NCBI RefSeq assembly: GCF_017573465.1
Contig: NZ_JAGEPF010000029.1
Coordinates: 62,001 to 126,000 of the forward strand
DNA length: 64,000 nucleotides
DNA from: Actinomadura violacea
GTDB taxonomy: Bacteria > Actinomycetota > Actinomycetes > Streptosporangiales > Streptosporangiaceae
Reading direction: 5' to 3'
The position numbers were made by a program, and so were the translations under genes. Under the pieces are notes generated by a model. That model was given only the letters and a program-made list of their open reading frames with translations. It had not been told where the DNA came from and did not search any database. Positions 15,152 through 23,038 of the stretch are shown here, piece after piece. How positions within the stretch are numbered: the first letter of the stretch is position 1; every line of letters begins with the position of its first letter.

Positions 15152-15997
15152 TCAGGCGTTGTAGGTGGCGGCGCTGATGCCCACCGTTCGCAGGAGCAGG
15201 CCGTCGCGGGTGTGGTCGGGCAGTTTCGCCAGCGCGGCCATCATCCGGGCGTCGCGGCCGACCAGGTAGCGCGCCTTCGGGCGGCGCGCCGCGAGCGCCT
15301 TGACGATCGTCCGCACGGCCGAGTCGACCGGTCCCGGTTTGGCGCGGGCGTTGAACTCGCCCATCTTCGCGGTGACCCCTTCGTAGAGCCGCTGGGCGTC
15401 CGCGTCGCCGCGCCATCCGGCCGCCCGCCGCGAGGCGCCGGACTTGTCGAAGATCGCGGTGTCCAGCAGCCCGGGCTCGATCACGCAGACCTTCACCCCC
15501 AGCGGGCGCATCTCCACCCGCAGCGCCTCGGTGACCGAGGCCAGCGCCGCCTTCGACGCGGCGATCGGCCCGAACGCGGGCCCGCTCATCCGGGAGCTCA
15601 CGGCGCCGATGTTGACGACCCGCCCCTGCGCGGCGCGCAGCAGCGGCAGCACCGCCTGGGTCATCGCGATCTGGCCGACCACGTTGACGTCGAACTGCCG
15701 CCGCCAGTCCTCCAGCGGCACCAGCTCGACCGGGCCCTCGACGATGACGCCGGCGTTGTTGACCAGCGCGTCCAGCCGCCCGCCGGTGCGCGCGGCGATC
15801 TCCTTGGCGGCGGCCTCGACGGTCTCCTCGTCGATCAGGTCGATGGTGAGGGCATGGACTCCGGCGGGCAGCCGGTCGGCGTCGGACGCCCGCCGGATCC
15901 CGGCGTAGACGTCCCAGCCCAGTCCGGACAGCCGTTGGACGGCCGCGCTCCCAACGCCGCCGGCCGCCCCGGTGATCAGTACGGTTCGAGTGCTCAT
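15152..15997 (-). CDS. Short-chain dehydrogenase/reductase lacking the catalytic tyrosine
   Basis: A 281-residue classical-type SDR with Rossmann fold. The cofactor motif TGAAGGVG is near residue 10 and NNAG near residue 90, so nucleotide binding looks intact. At the active site, however, the usual Y-x-x-x-K reads I-A-A-S-K (in GPIAASKAAL): the position of the catalytic tyrosine is isoleucine (codon ATC on the coding strand). The catalytic-type Ser is present in SSRMSG. It may therefore be a non-catalytic or altered SDR. The ATG at 15997 is chosen; upstream in-frame codons run into the promoter. It is divergent from an XRE regulator across 95 bases. Confidence 0.9.
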   Translation of the reverse strand: MSTRTVLITGAAGGVGSAAVQRLSGLGWDVYAGIRRASDADRLPAGVHALTIDLIDEETVEAAAKEIAARTGGRLDALVNNAGVIVEGPVELVPLEDWRRQFDVNVVGQIAMTQAVLPLLRAAQGRVVNIGAVSSRMSGPAFGPIAASKAALASVTEALRVEMRPLGVKVCVIEPGLLDTAIFDKSGASRRAAGWRGDADAQRLYEGVTAKMGEFNARAKPGPVDSAVRTIVKALAARRPKARYLVGRDARMMAALAKLPDHTRDGLLLRTVGISAATYNA

Positions 15998-16038
15998 GGG
16001 GCCGATGCTGGGTCCCCTGGCCGAGCCGGACAAGACTA

Positions 16039-16066
16039 CTGTTAACGCTATTAACGCGGCTAACAG
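16039..16066. promoter_or_regulatory. Operator-like repeats between SDR and XRE genes
   Basis: TTAACGC occurs at 16042-16048 and 16051-16057, with a third degenerate copy CTAAC at 16060-16064, all with a 9-base period. The block is bounded by CTGTTA (16039-16044) and TAACAG (16061-16066), an inverted repeat. The AT-rich run is striking in this GC-rich DNA and is probably the binding site of the divergent XRE regulator. Confidence 0.6.
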
Positions 16067-16092
16067 GCCAACGCGAAGCGAGGCGACCGGTC

Positions 16093-16929
16093 GTGCCCGC
16101 ACCGACCGCCGACGCACGCCGCCGGGAACTCGGCGACTTCCTGCGGTCCCGGCGCGGCCGGGTGACGCCGCAGGAGGCGGGCATCGTGCCGGGCCCGCGC
16201 CGCCGGACGCCCGGGCTGCGGCGCGAGGAGGTCGCGGCGGCGGCCGGCGTCAGCCTCACCTGGTACACGTGGCTGGAGCAGGGCCGCGTCAACGGGGTGT
16301 CGCGGCAGGTCCTCGACAGCCTCGCCCGCGCGCTGCGGCTCGGTGACGCCGAGCACCGGCACCTGCTGGAGCTGGCCGGCGAGCCCGCCGCCGAGCCGCC
16401 GGGTCCGGCGACGGTGACGCGCGAGGTCCGCGACCTGCTCGCGATGGTGGAGCCGAACCTCGCCCACGTGGTGACGCGCCGCTTCGACCTCGTGGCCTGG
16501 AACGCCCCGGTGGACGCGCTGCTGCGCACCATGCCGGAGCGGCCGTCCGGCGAGGATCTCAACGTCGTGTGGCTGATGTTCCACAGCGCCTGGATGCGCG
16601 AGCGGTTCGCCGACTGGGAGGCCGAGGCCCGCTGGCTGACGGCGCTGCTGCGCAACGAGGCCGGGCGGCAGCTCGGCAATCCCGGCTTCCAGCGGCTCGT
16701 GGCGCGGCTGACCGCGACCAGCCCGCGGTTCCGCGCGTTCTGGGAGTCGCACGACATCACCCCGTTCACCCCGTCCGAGCGGCGGTTCCGCCATCCGGAC
16801 CTCGGCGTGGTCACGCTCCGCTACATGAAGATCAACGTGGAGAACGATCCGGACCAGAGCGTCCTGGTGCACTACGCGCAGCCCGGGTCGCCGGCCGCCG
16901 AGGCCCTCGCGCGCCTCTCACGCGCGTAG
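16093..16929 (+). CDS. XRE-family regulator with MmyB-like ligand-binding domain
   Basis: A 278-residue regulator. The N-terminal half has the helix-turn-helix TPGLRREEVAAAAGVSLTWYTWLEQGR (about residues 38-62), and the C-terminal part fits the MmyB-like PAS-type ligand-binding domain (LVAWNAPVDALLR, FRHPDLGVVTLRYM). In actinomycetes such genes often sit divergent to an SDR gene and control it, exactly as here. The start is GTG 16093. The 3' end overlaps the end of the convergent MFS gene by 12 bases. Confidence 0.9.
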   Translation: MPAPTADARRRELGDFLRSRRGRVTPQEAGIVPGPRRRTPGLRREEVAAAAGVSLTWYTWLEQGRVNGVSRQVLDSLARALRLGDAEHRHLLELAGEPAAEPPGPATVTREVRDLLAMVEPNLAHVVTRRFDLVAWNAPVDALLRTMPERPSGEDLNVVWLMFHSAWMRERFADWEAEARWLTALLRNEAGRQLGNPGFQRLVARLTATSPRFRAFWESHDITPFTPSERRFRHPDLGVVTLRYMKINVENDPDQSVLVHYAQPGSPAAEALARLSRA

Positions 16930-18093
16930 CTCCCGGACGGGCGGCTCGGCGGCCTCGGGCACCCGCGCGGGACGCGGGCGCAGCGCGCCCGCCAGCAGGA
17001 TGGTCGGCGCGCAGATGCAGGTGATCAGCGCGAACGCGGCCGGGTACGACAGCGCGCCCGCCGCCCAGCCGGTCACCGCCGGCGCGGTCAGCCCGGACAG
17101 GTAGGTGATCGTCGCGACGCCCGCGACGCCCTCGCCGGGCGTCTGCCCGGCGTTCCCGGCCGCCGCGAACACCAGCGGCACGACGGTCGCGACCCCGGCG
17201 CCGATCAGCGCGAACCCGATGATGCCGGGCACGGCGCCGCGCGCCGCCACGACCAGCGCGCCGCCGAGCACGGCGACCGTGCCGCCGCAGCGCACGACCG
17301 CCGCGGCGCCGAACCGGCGGACGAGGCGGTCCCCGGCGAGCCGCGTCCCGGCCATGCAGGACATGAAGACGGTGTAGCTGGCGGCGGCGAGCCCGGGGCC
17401 GGCGTCCGCGACCTTCGTGAGGTAGACGGCCGACCAGTCGGCGCTCGCGCCCTCGGCGAACGTCGCGCAGAACCCGACGACGCCGATCGCCGCGATCGCC
17501 CGGTTCGGCAGCGCGAACCGGCGCGGCGGCGGGGCGTCCGCGTCCGCCTGGTCGGGGAGGAGGCCGCGGCCCGCGACGGCGCCGGCCGCGAGCAGGACGA
17601 GCGCGACCGCCCCGAGGTGCAGCCGGGCGTCCATCCCGGCGTGCGCGGCGAGGATGCCGGCGCCGCCGGCGGCGAGGCTCCCGACGGCCCACAGCCCGTG
17701 CAGCCCGGACATGATCGGGCGCTTCAGGTGCCGTTCCACCGACACGGCGTGCCCGTTCATCACCACGTCCGACATCCCGGCGCCCATCCCGTACAGCAGC
17801 ATCGCGGCGAACAGCCAGCCGGGCGCGGGCGCCAGCGCGGGCAGCGCGAGGACCGCCGCCCAGTACGCGATGAGCAGGCGCGTGGCGGTGCGCTCGCCGA
17901 TGCGGTGCGCGATGCGGCTAGCGGTCGGCATCGTCGCGAACGCGCCGATGGACGGGCAGAGCAGCGCGAGCCCGAGGACGCCGGCGCCGAGGCCGAGGCG
18001 GTCCTGGATCCAGGGGATGCGGGTGGCGAGGGTGCCCGCGACGGCGCCGTGCACGGCGAAGACTGCGGCGATGGCGCGGTGGTGGCGGTTCAT
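16918..18093 (-). CDS. MFS transporter
   Basis: A 391-residue major facilitator with about 12 hydrophobic segments. It has a short N-terminus (HHRAIAAVFAVHGAVAGTLATRIPWIQDRLGLG) and a mid loop around LLPDQADADAPPPRR, similar in layout to the fucose-permease-like/YbjJ group of MFS proteins. The ATG at 18093 lies 7 bases from a TAGTTT -10-like hexamer on the minus strand, so the mRNA may be leaderless. It is divergent from the ROK gene, which suggests sugar-type or small-metabolite transport under ROK control; the substrate is unknown. Confidence 0.88.
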   Translation of the reverse strand: MNRHHRAIAAVFAVHGAVAGTLATRIPWIQDRLGLGAGVLGLALLCPSIGAFATMPTASRIAHRIGERTATRLLIAYWAAVLALPALAPAPGWLFAAMLLYGMGAGMSDVVMNGHAVSVERHLKRPIMSGLHGLWAVGSLAAGGAGILAAHAGMDARLHLGAVALVLLAAGAVAGRGLLPDQADADAPPPRRFALPNRAIAAIGVVGFCATFAEGASADWSAVYLTKVADAGPGLAAASYTVFMSCMAGTRLAGDRLVRRFGAAAVVRCGGTVAVLGGALVVAARGAVPGIIGFALIGAGVATVVPLVFAAAGNAGQTPGEGVAGVATITYLSGLTAPAVTGWAAGALSYPAAFALITCICAPTILLAGALRPRPARVPEAAEPPVRELRA

Positions 18094-18100
18094 GCCGGAA

Positions 18101-18158
18101 AAACTAACAGGCAGGCTTCCTGATGAAAAGCGACGCAAGCCGCCGCCCTGGCTAGCAT
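18101..18158. promoter_or_regulatory. Back-to-back leaderless-type promoters for MFS and ROK genes
   Basis: TAGTTT (minus strand, 18106-18101) ends 7 bases before the MFS ATG. TAGCAT (plus strand, 18153-18158) ends 7 bases before GTG 18166, which sets the ROK start there and rules out ATG 18157, which lies inside the -10. A small symmetry CAGG-CTT-CCTG spans 18112-18122, in the middle. Confidence 0.55.
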
Positions 18159-18165
18159 GGGCCGC

Positions 18166-19203
18166 GTGAAGACCGCCGACCCGACGATGGCCCGCGCGAT
18201 CAACGACCGGCTCGCCCTCGACCTGCTGCTGGAACGCGGCCCGCTGACCGCCCCGCAGCTGCGCGCGCTGACCGGGCTTTCCCGGCCGACGGTGTCGGAC
18301 CTGGTCGAGCGGCTTCGCGCGGACGGGCTGATCGAGGTGGCCGGGGAGACCGGCGCCGACCGGCGCGGGCCGAACGCCCGGCTCTACGGCCTGGTCGCCG
18401 GCCGCGCCCACGTCGCCGGGGTCGACCTGCGCCGCGACGCGGTGCACGTCACGGTCGCCGACCTCGCCGGGGAGCCCGCCGGGACCGTCTCGCGGCCGCT
18501 GCCCGGCGCGCCGGACCTGCCCGCCGTGGTCGCCGCGGCGGTCGCCGAGGCCGCCGGCGGCATCGTCCTGCACGCCCTGGTGGTCGGCACCCCGGGCCTG
18601 ATCCACCCGGGCACCGGCCTCGTCACCGACGGCGACATGCCGGGGTGGCGCCCCGACCTGCTCCAGGCGCTCCAGAGCCGGACGACCGCGCGCGTCGTCG
18701 TGGAGAACGAGGTCAACCTCGCGGCCGTCGCCGAGCACCGCGACGGCGCCGCGGCGGGCCACGCCGACTTCGCGCTGCTGTGGCTCGACGACGGCGTCGG
18801 CGCCGCCATCGTGCTGGACGGGCGGCTGCGGCGCGGCGCGTCCGGCGGCGCCGGCGAGGTCGGGATGCTCAGGTTCGGCGACCGCGCCTTCTGCCAGCTG
18901 ATGGACGTCGCGTCCGCCGGGCACCTGGACGCCGGGGCGCTCGCGGACCGGGTCGTCGAGGGCGTGTTCACGCTCGTCGCCGTCCTGGACCCGGGCCTGG
19001 TCGTGCTCGGCGGCGCGCTCGGCCGCGGCGGCGGCGACCGCCTCGCCGGGCTGGTCGCCGAGCGGCTCGCGGCGCTCACGCCGGCCGCCACGCTGGTGCG
19101 GCCCGCGGCGCACGAGGCCGACGCGGTGCTGCGCGGCGCCGTCCTGACCGCGCTCGACCTGGCCCGCGACGACGTCTTCGGCCGCCCTGTCGCCGCGGGC
19201 TGA
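18166..19203 (+). CDS. ROK-family transcriptional regulator
   Basis: A protein of about 345 residues. An N-terminal winged helix-turn-helix (LTAPQLRALTGLSRPTVSDLVERLRADGLIEV) precedes a ROK sugar-kinase-like domain (VAGVDLRRDAVHVTVADLAG, then GTPGLIHPGTG, NEVNLAAVAEH, SGGAGEVG). The usual Cys-rich zinc motif of ROK proteins (CxCGxxGC) is not seen after SGGAGEVG, so the metal-binding part of the fold is altered. GTG 18166 is chosen because of the upstream -10 hexamer. It is divergent from the MFS gene, its likely target. Confidence 0.88.
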   Translation: MKTADPTMARAINDRLALDLLLERGPLTAPQLRALTGLSRPTVSDLVERLRADGLIEVAGETGADRRGPNARLYGLVAGRAHVAGVDLRRDAVHVTVADLAGEPAGTVSRPLPGAPDLPAVVAAAVAEAAGGIVLHALVVGTPGLIHPGTGLVTDGDMPGWRPDLLQALQSRTTARVVVENEVNLAAVAEHRDGAAAGHADFALLWLDDGVGAAIVLDGRLRRGASGGAGEVGMLRFGDRAFCQLMDVASAGHLDAGALADRVVEGVFTLVAVLDPGLVVLGGALGRGGGDRLAGLVAERLAALTPAATLVRPAAHEADAVLRGAVLTALDLARDDVFGRPVAAG

Positions 19204-19239
19204 CCGCCGCGTCCCGTCCGTCCGGCCGCCGGTCCGCCG

Positions 19240-19947
19240 TCAGTCGCGGGGCAGCCGCTCGCCGGTCCGCAGCCGGTCCAGGCCGAGCCAGATGAACTCC
19301 AGCGCCATCTGCTCGGCACGGTCGCGCGGGGTGTCGGGATGCTCCAGCCACCACGACACCATCGACAGCATCGACCCGTACATCAGCGGGACGAGCAGCC
19401 GCGCCCGCCGCTCGTTCACCGCGAGGGCGGCGGACGACAGCTCCGGGTCGGCGCGGCGGCGGCGCAGCAGCAGGTCGGCGAACGCGGTGCCGAGCCGGTC
19501 GCGCAGCTCCCGCAACTCCAGCCCGACCTCCGGCTTGTCGAGGTGCCGGACCACCAGCGACCACGCGTCCGGCTCCTCGGTGGCGTAGTCGAACAGCACC
19601 CGGATCATCGCCCGGATGCCGCCCGCCGTGCCGTGCGCGGCGGGCACCGCCTCGTTCAGCCGGCCGGTCAGCTCGGTGACGATCGCCTCCGTCACCTCGG
19701 CGAACAGCTCCTCCTTGGACGCGAAGTGCTGGTACAGCAGCGCCTTGGAGACCTGCGCCGCCGCGGCGACGTGCTCCATCTGCGTCAGGTGGTAGCCGCG
19801 CCGGCCGAACTCGGCCAGCGCGACCTGGAGCAGCTGCTCGCGCCGCCGGGCGTACGGCATCCGCCGCCGCACGCCCGGCCGCGCCGGCGCGGTCTCCGGC
19901 GACGGCCGGGCCCCCGGCGCCGCGGCGTCCCCCGTGGAACCCGTCAT
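19240..19947 (-). CDS. TetR family transcriptional regulator
   Basis: A 235-residue regulator with a disordered N-terminal 30 residues, then the helix-turn-helix YHLTQMEHVAAAAQVSKALLYQHFASKEELF (about residues 52-82). It is translated after the acyl-CoA dehydrogenase, with a 4-base overlap (ATGA) that supports the ATG at 19947 over the internal ATG at 19860. It is the likely repressor acting at the perfect palindrome 21176-21197, which would make the operon autoregulated. The probable ligand is a CoA thioester or a related lipid, by context only. Confidence 0.9.
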   Translation of the reverse strand: MTGSTGDAAAPGARPSPETAPARPGVRRRMPYARRREQLLQVALAEFGRRGYHLTQMEHVAAAAQVSKALLYQHFASKEELFAEVTEAIVTELTGRLNEAVPAAHGTAGGIRAMIRVLFDYATEEPDAWSLVVRHLDKPEVGLELRELRDRLGTAFADLLLRRRRADPELSSAALAVNERRARLLVPLMYGSMLSMVSWWLEHPDTPRDRAEQMALEFIWLGLDRLRTGERLPRD

Positions 19948-21167
19948 TTACCGAGGTACCTGCCCAGTTCGGCACGCGCGACGGACCGCACGTGCACCTC
20001 GTCCGGCCCGTCGGCGAGGCGCAGGGTGCGCAGGCCCGCCCACATCGCGGCGAGCGGGGTGTCGTCGCTGACGCCCGCGCCGCCGTGCACCTGGATCGCC
20101 CGGTCGACGACGTCCAGCGCGACCCGCGGCGCGATCACCTTGATCGCCGCGACCTCGGACCGCGCGGCCTGCACGCCGTGCTTGTCGATCAGCCACGCGG
20201 TCTTGAGGGTGAGCAGCCGGGCCTGCTCGATCGCCATCCGCGACTCGGCGATCTGCTCGCGGACGACGCCCTGCTTGGCGAGCGGCCCGCCGAAGGCCAC
20301 CCGCGACACCGCGCGCTCGCACATCAGCTCCAGCGCCCGCTCGGCCATCCCGATCGCGCGCATGCAGTGGTGGATGCGGCCGGGCCCGAGCCGCGCCTGC
20401 GCGATCGCGAAGCCGCCGCCCTCCTCGCCGACGAGGTTCTCCACCGGGACGCGGACGTCGGTGAAGGTGATCTCGCAGTGGCCGTGCTGGTCCTGGTAGC
20501 CGAACACGGGCAGCGGCCGGACGACCTCGACGCCGGGCGCGTCCAGCGGCACCAGCACCATCGACTGCTGCCGGTAGGGGTGGCCCTCGGGGTCGGTCTT
20601 GCCCATCACGATCATGATCTTGCAGCGCGGGTCGGCGGAGCCGCTGATCCACCACTTGCGGCCGTTGATCACGTAGTGGTCGCCGTCGCGCTCGATCCGG
20701 GTGGAGATGTTGGTGGCGTCCGAGCTCGCCACGTCCGGCTCCGTCATCGCGAACGCGCTGCGGATCTCGCCGTCCAGCAGCGGCTTCAGCCACCGCTCCT
20801 TCTGCTCGGGCGTCCCGAACAGGTGCAGGACCTCCATGTTGCCGGTGTCGGGCGCCGCGCAGTTGGTCGCCTCGGGCGCGAGGCTGGGGGAGCGCCCGGT
20901 GATCTCGGCGAGGGAGGCGTAGTCGGTGACGCTCAGGCCGTGTGCGGGGTCCTCGCTGCCGGGTAGGAACAGGTTCCAGAGGCCGCGCTTGCGCGCCTCG
21001 ACCTTGAGGTCCTCGACGACCTGCGGGACGTGGTGCTCGCGGCCCTGCGCGCGCAGCTCCGCCCGCTGCGCGGCGTAGACCGGCTCCGCCGGGTAGACGT
21101 GGGAGTCCATGAAGTCCTGGAGGCGGCCGAGGTGCTCCTGGGCCCGCTCGCTCAAACCGAAGTCCAT
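19944..21167 (-). CDS. Acyl-CoA dehydrogenase (ACAD10/11-like)
   Basis: A 407-residue FAD-dependent dehydrogenase of full family length. The FAD/substrate motifs FAMTEPDVASSDATN and WWISGSADPRCKI are present, as is the C-terminal IQVHGGAGVSDDTPLA and RLADGPDEVHV, which marks the ACAD10/ACAD11-like branch. It would introduce an alpha,beta double bond into a fatty acyl-CoA or a modified acyl-CoA. It forms an operon with the TetR gene behind it and is divergent from an SDR gene across a 45-base region containing a perfect palindrome. Confidence 0.93.
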   Translation of the reverse strand: MDFGLSERAQEHLGRLQDFMDSHVYPAEPVYAAQRAELRAQGREHHVPQVVEDLKVEARKRGLWNLFLPGSEDPAHGLSVTDYASLAEITGRSPSLAPEATNCAAPDTGNMEVLHLFGTPEQKERWLKPLLDGEIRSAFAMTEPDVASSDATNISTRIERDGDHYVINGRKWWISGSADPRCKIMIVMGKTDPEGHPYRQQSMVLVPLDAPGVEVVRPLPVFGYQDQHGHCEITFTDVRVPVENLVGEEGGGFAIAQARLGPGRIHHCMRAIGMAERALELMCERAVSRVAFGGPLAKQGVVREQIAESRMAIEQARLLTLKTAWLIDKHGVQAARSEVAAIKVIAPRVALDVVDRAIQVHGGAGVSDDTPLAAMWAGLRTLRLADGPDEVHVRSVARAELGRYLGK

Positions 21168-21175
21168 TCCGCTAG

Positions 21176-21197
21176 AGTAACTGACGAGTCAGTTACT
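21176..21197. promoter_or_regulatory. Perfect palindromic operator between acyl-CoA dehydrogenase and SDR genes
   Basis: AGTAACTGAC (21176-21185) and GTCAGTTACT (21188-21197) are a perfect 10-base inverted repeat with a 2-base centre. It fills half of the 45-base space between two divergent starts, as expected for a TetR-type operator that controls both; the TetR gene at 19240-19947 is the natural candidate. Confidence 0.8.
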
Positions 21198-21212
21198 TGG
21201 GAGGGAGTCCCC

Positions 21213-21959
21213 ATGGCAGCCTTCGACGGCACCGGCAAGGTCGCGCTGATCACGGGCGGATCCAACGGCATCGGCGCGGCGGTCGCGCGCCGGCTGGCCC
21301 GCGAAGGCGCCCGGGTCGTGCTCGCCGACGTCGACACCGACGCCGGCGCCGCGCTCGCCAAGGAGCTGGACGGCGCGTTCGTCCGCTGCGACGTCCGCGA
21401 GCCCGCCGACAGCGAGGCCGCCGTCGCCACCGCCGTCGAGCGCTTCGGCGGCCTCGACGTGGCGTTCCTCAACGCCGGCATCGCCGGCGGCGGCGACCTC
21501 GGCGAGGACTTCGACCCCGCCGTCTACCGCCGCGCCATGGGCATCAACCTCGACGGCGTCGTCTACGGCGTGCACGCCGCGCTGCCCGCGATCCGCAACC
21601 GCGGCGGCGGGAACATCGTCGCGACCGCCAGCATGGCCGCGCTCACCGCGACGCCCTTCGACCCCGTCTACGGCGCCAACAAGGCCGCGGTCGTCGGCCT
21701 CGTCCGCGCGCTCGGCCCCACCTACCTGCCCGAGGGCATCCGCGTGAACGCGCTGTGCCCGTCGTTCGCCGACACCGCGATCCTCGGCGGGATGAAGGAG
21801 CACCTCCAGGAGAGCGGCTTCCCGATCCTCGAGGTGAACGACGTCGTCGAGGCGTTCATGCGGATCCTGGAGGCCGACGGCGCCGGCGAGGCCTGGTACG
21901 TCGTGCCCGGCCGCGAGTCCGAGCCGTTCAAGTTCCGCGGCGTCCCCGGCCCCCGCTGA
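21213..21959 (+). CDS. SDR family oxidoreductase
   Basis: A 248-residue classical SDR. TGGSNGIG (about residue 14) binds the cofactor, and the catalytic set is complete, with Ser in ATASMAAL and YGANK as the Y-x-x-x-K motif. LNAGIAGG replaces the usual NNAG. It starts at ATG 21213 after GGGAGGGAG. The gene lies next to an acyl-CoA dehydrogenase under a shared palindrome, so a 3-hydroxyacyl-CoA or alcohol dehydrogenase role in the same lipid-type pathway is likely but not proven. Confidence 0.9.
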   Translation: MAAFDGTGKVALITGGSNGIGAAVARRLAREGARVVLADVDTDAGAALAKELDGAFVRCDVREPADSEAAVATAVERFGGLDVAFLNAGIAGGGDLGEDFDPAVYRRAMGINLDGVVYGVHAALPAIRNRGGGNIVATASMAALTATPFDPVYGANKAAVVGLVRALGPTYLPEGIRVNALCPSFADTAILGGMKEHLQESGFPILEVNDVVEAFMRILEADGAGEAWYVVPGRESEPFKFRGVPGPR

Positions 21960-21973
21960 GCCCCGGCCCGCAC

Positions 21974-22041
21974 GCACCGAACAGCCCTGCCCGCACCGAA
22001 CAGCCCTGCCCGCACCGAACAGCCCGCCCCGCACCGAACAG
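21974..22041 (+). repeat. 19-base tandem repeat, about 3.6 copies
   Basis: The unit GCACCGAACAGCCCTGCCC begins at 21974, 21993, 22012 (the last two bases vary) and 22031. The fourth copy is cut after GCACCGAACAG, and its end forms the ribosome binding site (ACAGGAGAGAC) of the quinone oxidoreductase gene. The array fills almost the whole gap between two co-oriented genes. Confidence 0.9.
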
Positions 22042-22048
22042 GAGAGAC

Positions 22049-23005
22049 ATGCGCGCGATCCAGATCACCGAGTTCGGCGGCCCCGAGGTGCTGACCGTCA
22101 CCGAGCTGCCCGACCCCGTCGCCGGGCCCGGGCACCTGCTCGTCGACGTCGCCCGCGCCGGGATCAACTACGCCGACACCCACCAGGCCGAGAACAGCTA
22201 CCTGTCGGAGTCGACGCTGCCGATGGTGCCGGGCGGCGAGGTCGTCGGCACCACGCCGGACGGCCGCCGCGTCGTCGCGCTCGTCGGCACCGGCGGCTAC
22301 GCCGAGAAGGCCGTCGCGCCCGAGGCGCTGGCCTGGGACGTCCCGGACGCCGTCGACGACGTCACCGCGCTCGGCATGATCGTCCAGGGCGCGTCCGCGT
22401 GGGTGCTGCTGCGCCGCAGCGTGCACCTGGCGCCGGGGGAGTCGGTCGTCGTGCACGCCGCCGCCGGCGGGGTCGGCACCCTCGCCGTCCAGCTCGCCAA
22501 GGCGTGGGGAGCGGGGCGCGTCATCGCCACCGCCTCGTCCAAGCAGAAGCGCGACCTCGCCCTCGAACTCGGCGCGGACGTCGCGATCGACGCCAACGAG
22601 CCCGACCTCAAGGACGCGCTCATCGAGGCCAACGGCGGGCGCCGCGTCGACACCGTGCTGGAGATGACCGGCGGGACCGTCACCGACCAGAGCCTGAAGG
22701 CGCTCGCGCCGTTCGGCCGGCTCGCCTTCTACGGGATGGCCTCGCGCACCGAGCCGTCGCCGGTCCGCCCGGCCACGCTGATGTCGCACTCGACGACGAT
22801 CGCGGGCATGTGGCTGGCGCACGTCTTCCAGCTGCCCGGCGACGTCATGCGCGCCGCGCTGGACGAGCTGTTCGGCCTGGCCGCCTCCGGACGGCTGCGC
22901 GTGGTCGGTGGCGGCGAGTACGGGCTCACCGAGGTCCGCCGCGCGCACGAGGACCTGCGCGCCCGCCGCACCACCGGCAAGCTCGTCCTGGACCCGTCCC
23001 GCTGA
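22049..23005 (+). CDS. NADPH:quinone oxidoreductase / zinc-independent MDR alcohol dehydrogenase family
   Basis: A 318-residue medium-chain dehydrogenase/reductase. It has the GroES-like N-terminus (GINYADTHQAE, PGGEVVG) and the nucleotide motif AAAGGVGTLAVQLAK near residue 140, and it lacks the zinc-binding cysteines, as in quinone oxidoreductases (QorA type). It would reduce a quinone or enone with NADPH. It follows the SDR gene, separated only by the 19-base tandem repeat whose last copy carries its ribosome binding site, so the two are probably one operon. Confidence 0.92.
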   Translation: MRAIQITEFGGPEVLTVTELPDPVAGPGHLLVDVARAGINYADTHQAENSYLSESTLPMVPGGEVVGTTPDGRRVVALVGTGGYAEKAVAPEALAWDVPDAVDDVTALGMIVQGASAWVLLRRSVHLAPGESVVVHAAAGGVGTLAVQLAKAWGAGRVIATASSKQKRDLALELGADVAIDANEPDLKDALIEANGGRRVDTVLEMTGGTVTDQSLKALAPFGRLAFYGMASRTEPSPVRPATLMSHSTTIAGMWLAHVFQLPGDVMRAALDELFGLAASGRLRVVGGGEYGLTEVRRAHEDLRARRTTGKLVLDPSR

Positions 23006-23038
23006 GCCGCCGCCGGGCCGGTCGCGGGACCGGGTGCG

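Noticed and set aside
18157..18165. ATG 18157 as the ROK start
   Set aside because: It overlaps the TAGCAT -10-like hexamer, which points to a leaderless start at GTG 18166.
21974..22041. A short CRISPR array
   Set aside because: The 19-base units are contiguous, with no unique spacers, and no cas genes are nearby; it is an ordinary tandem repeat.
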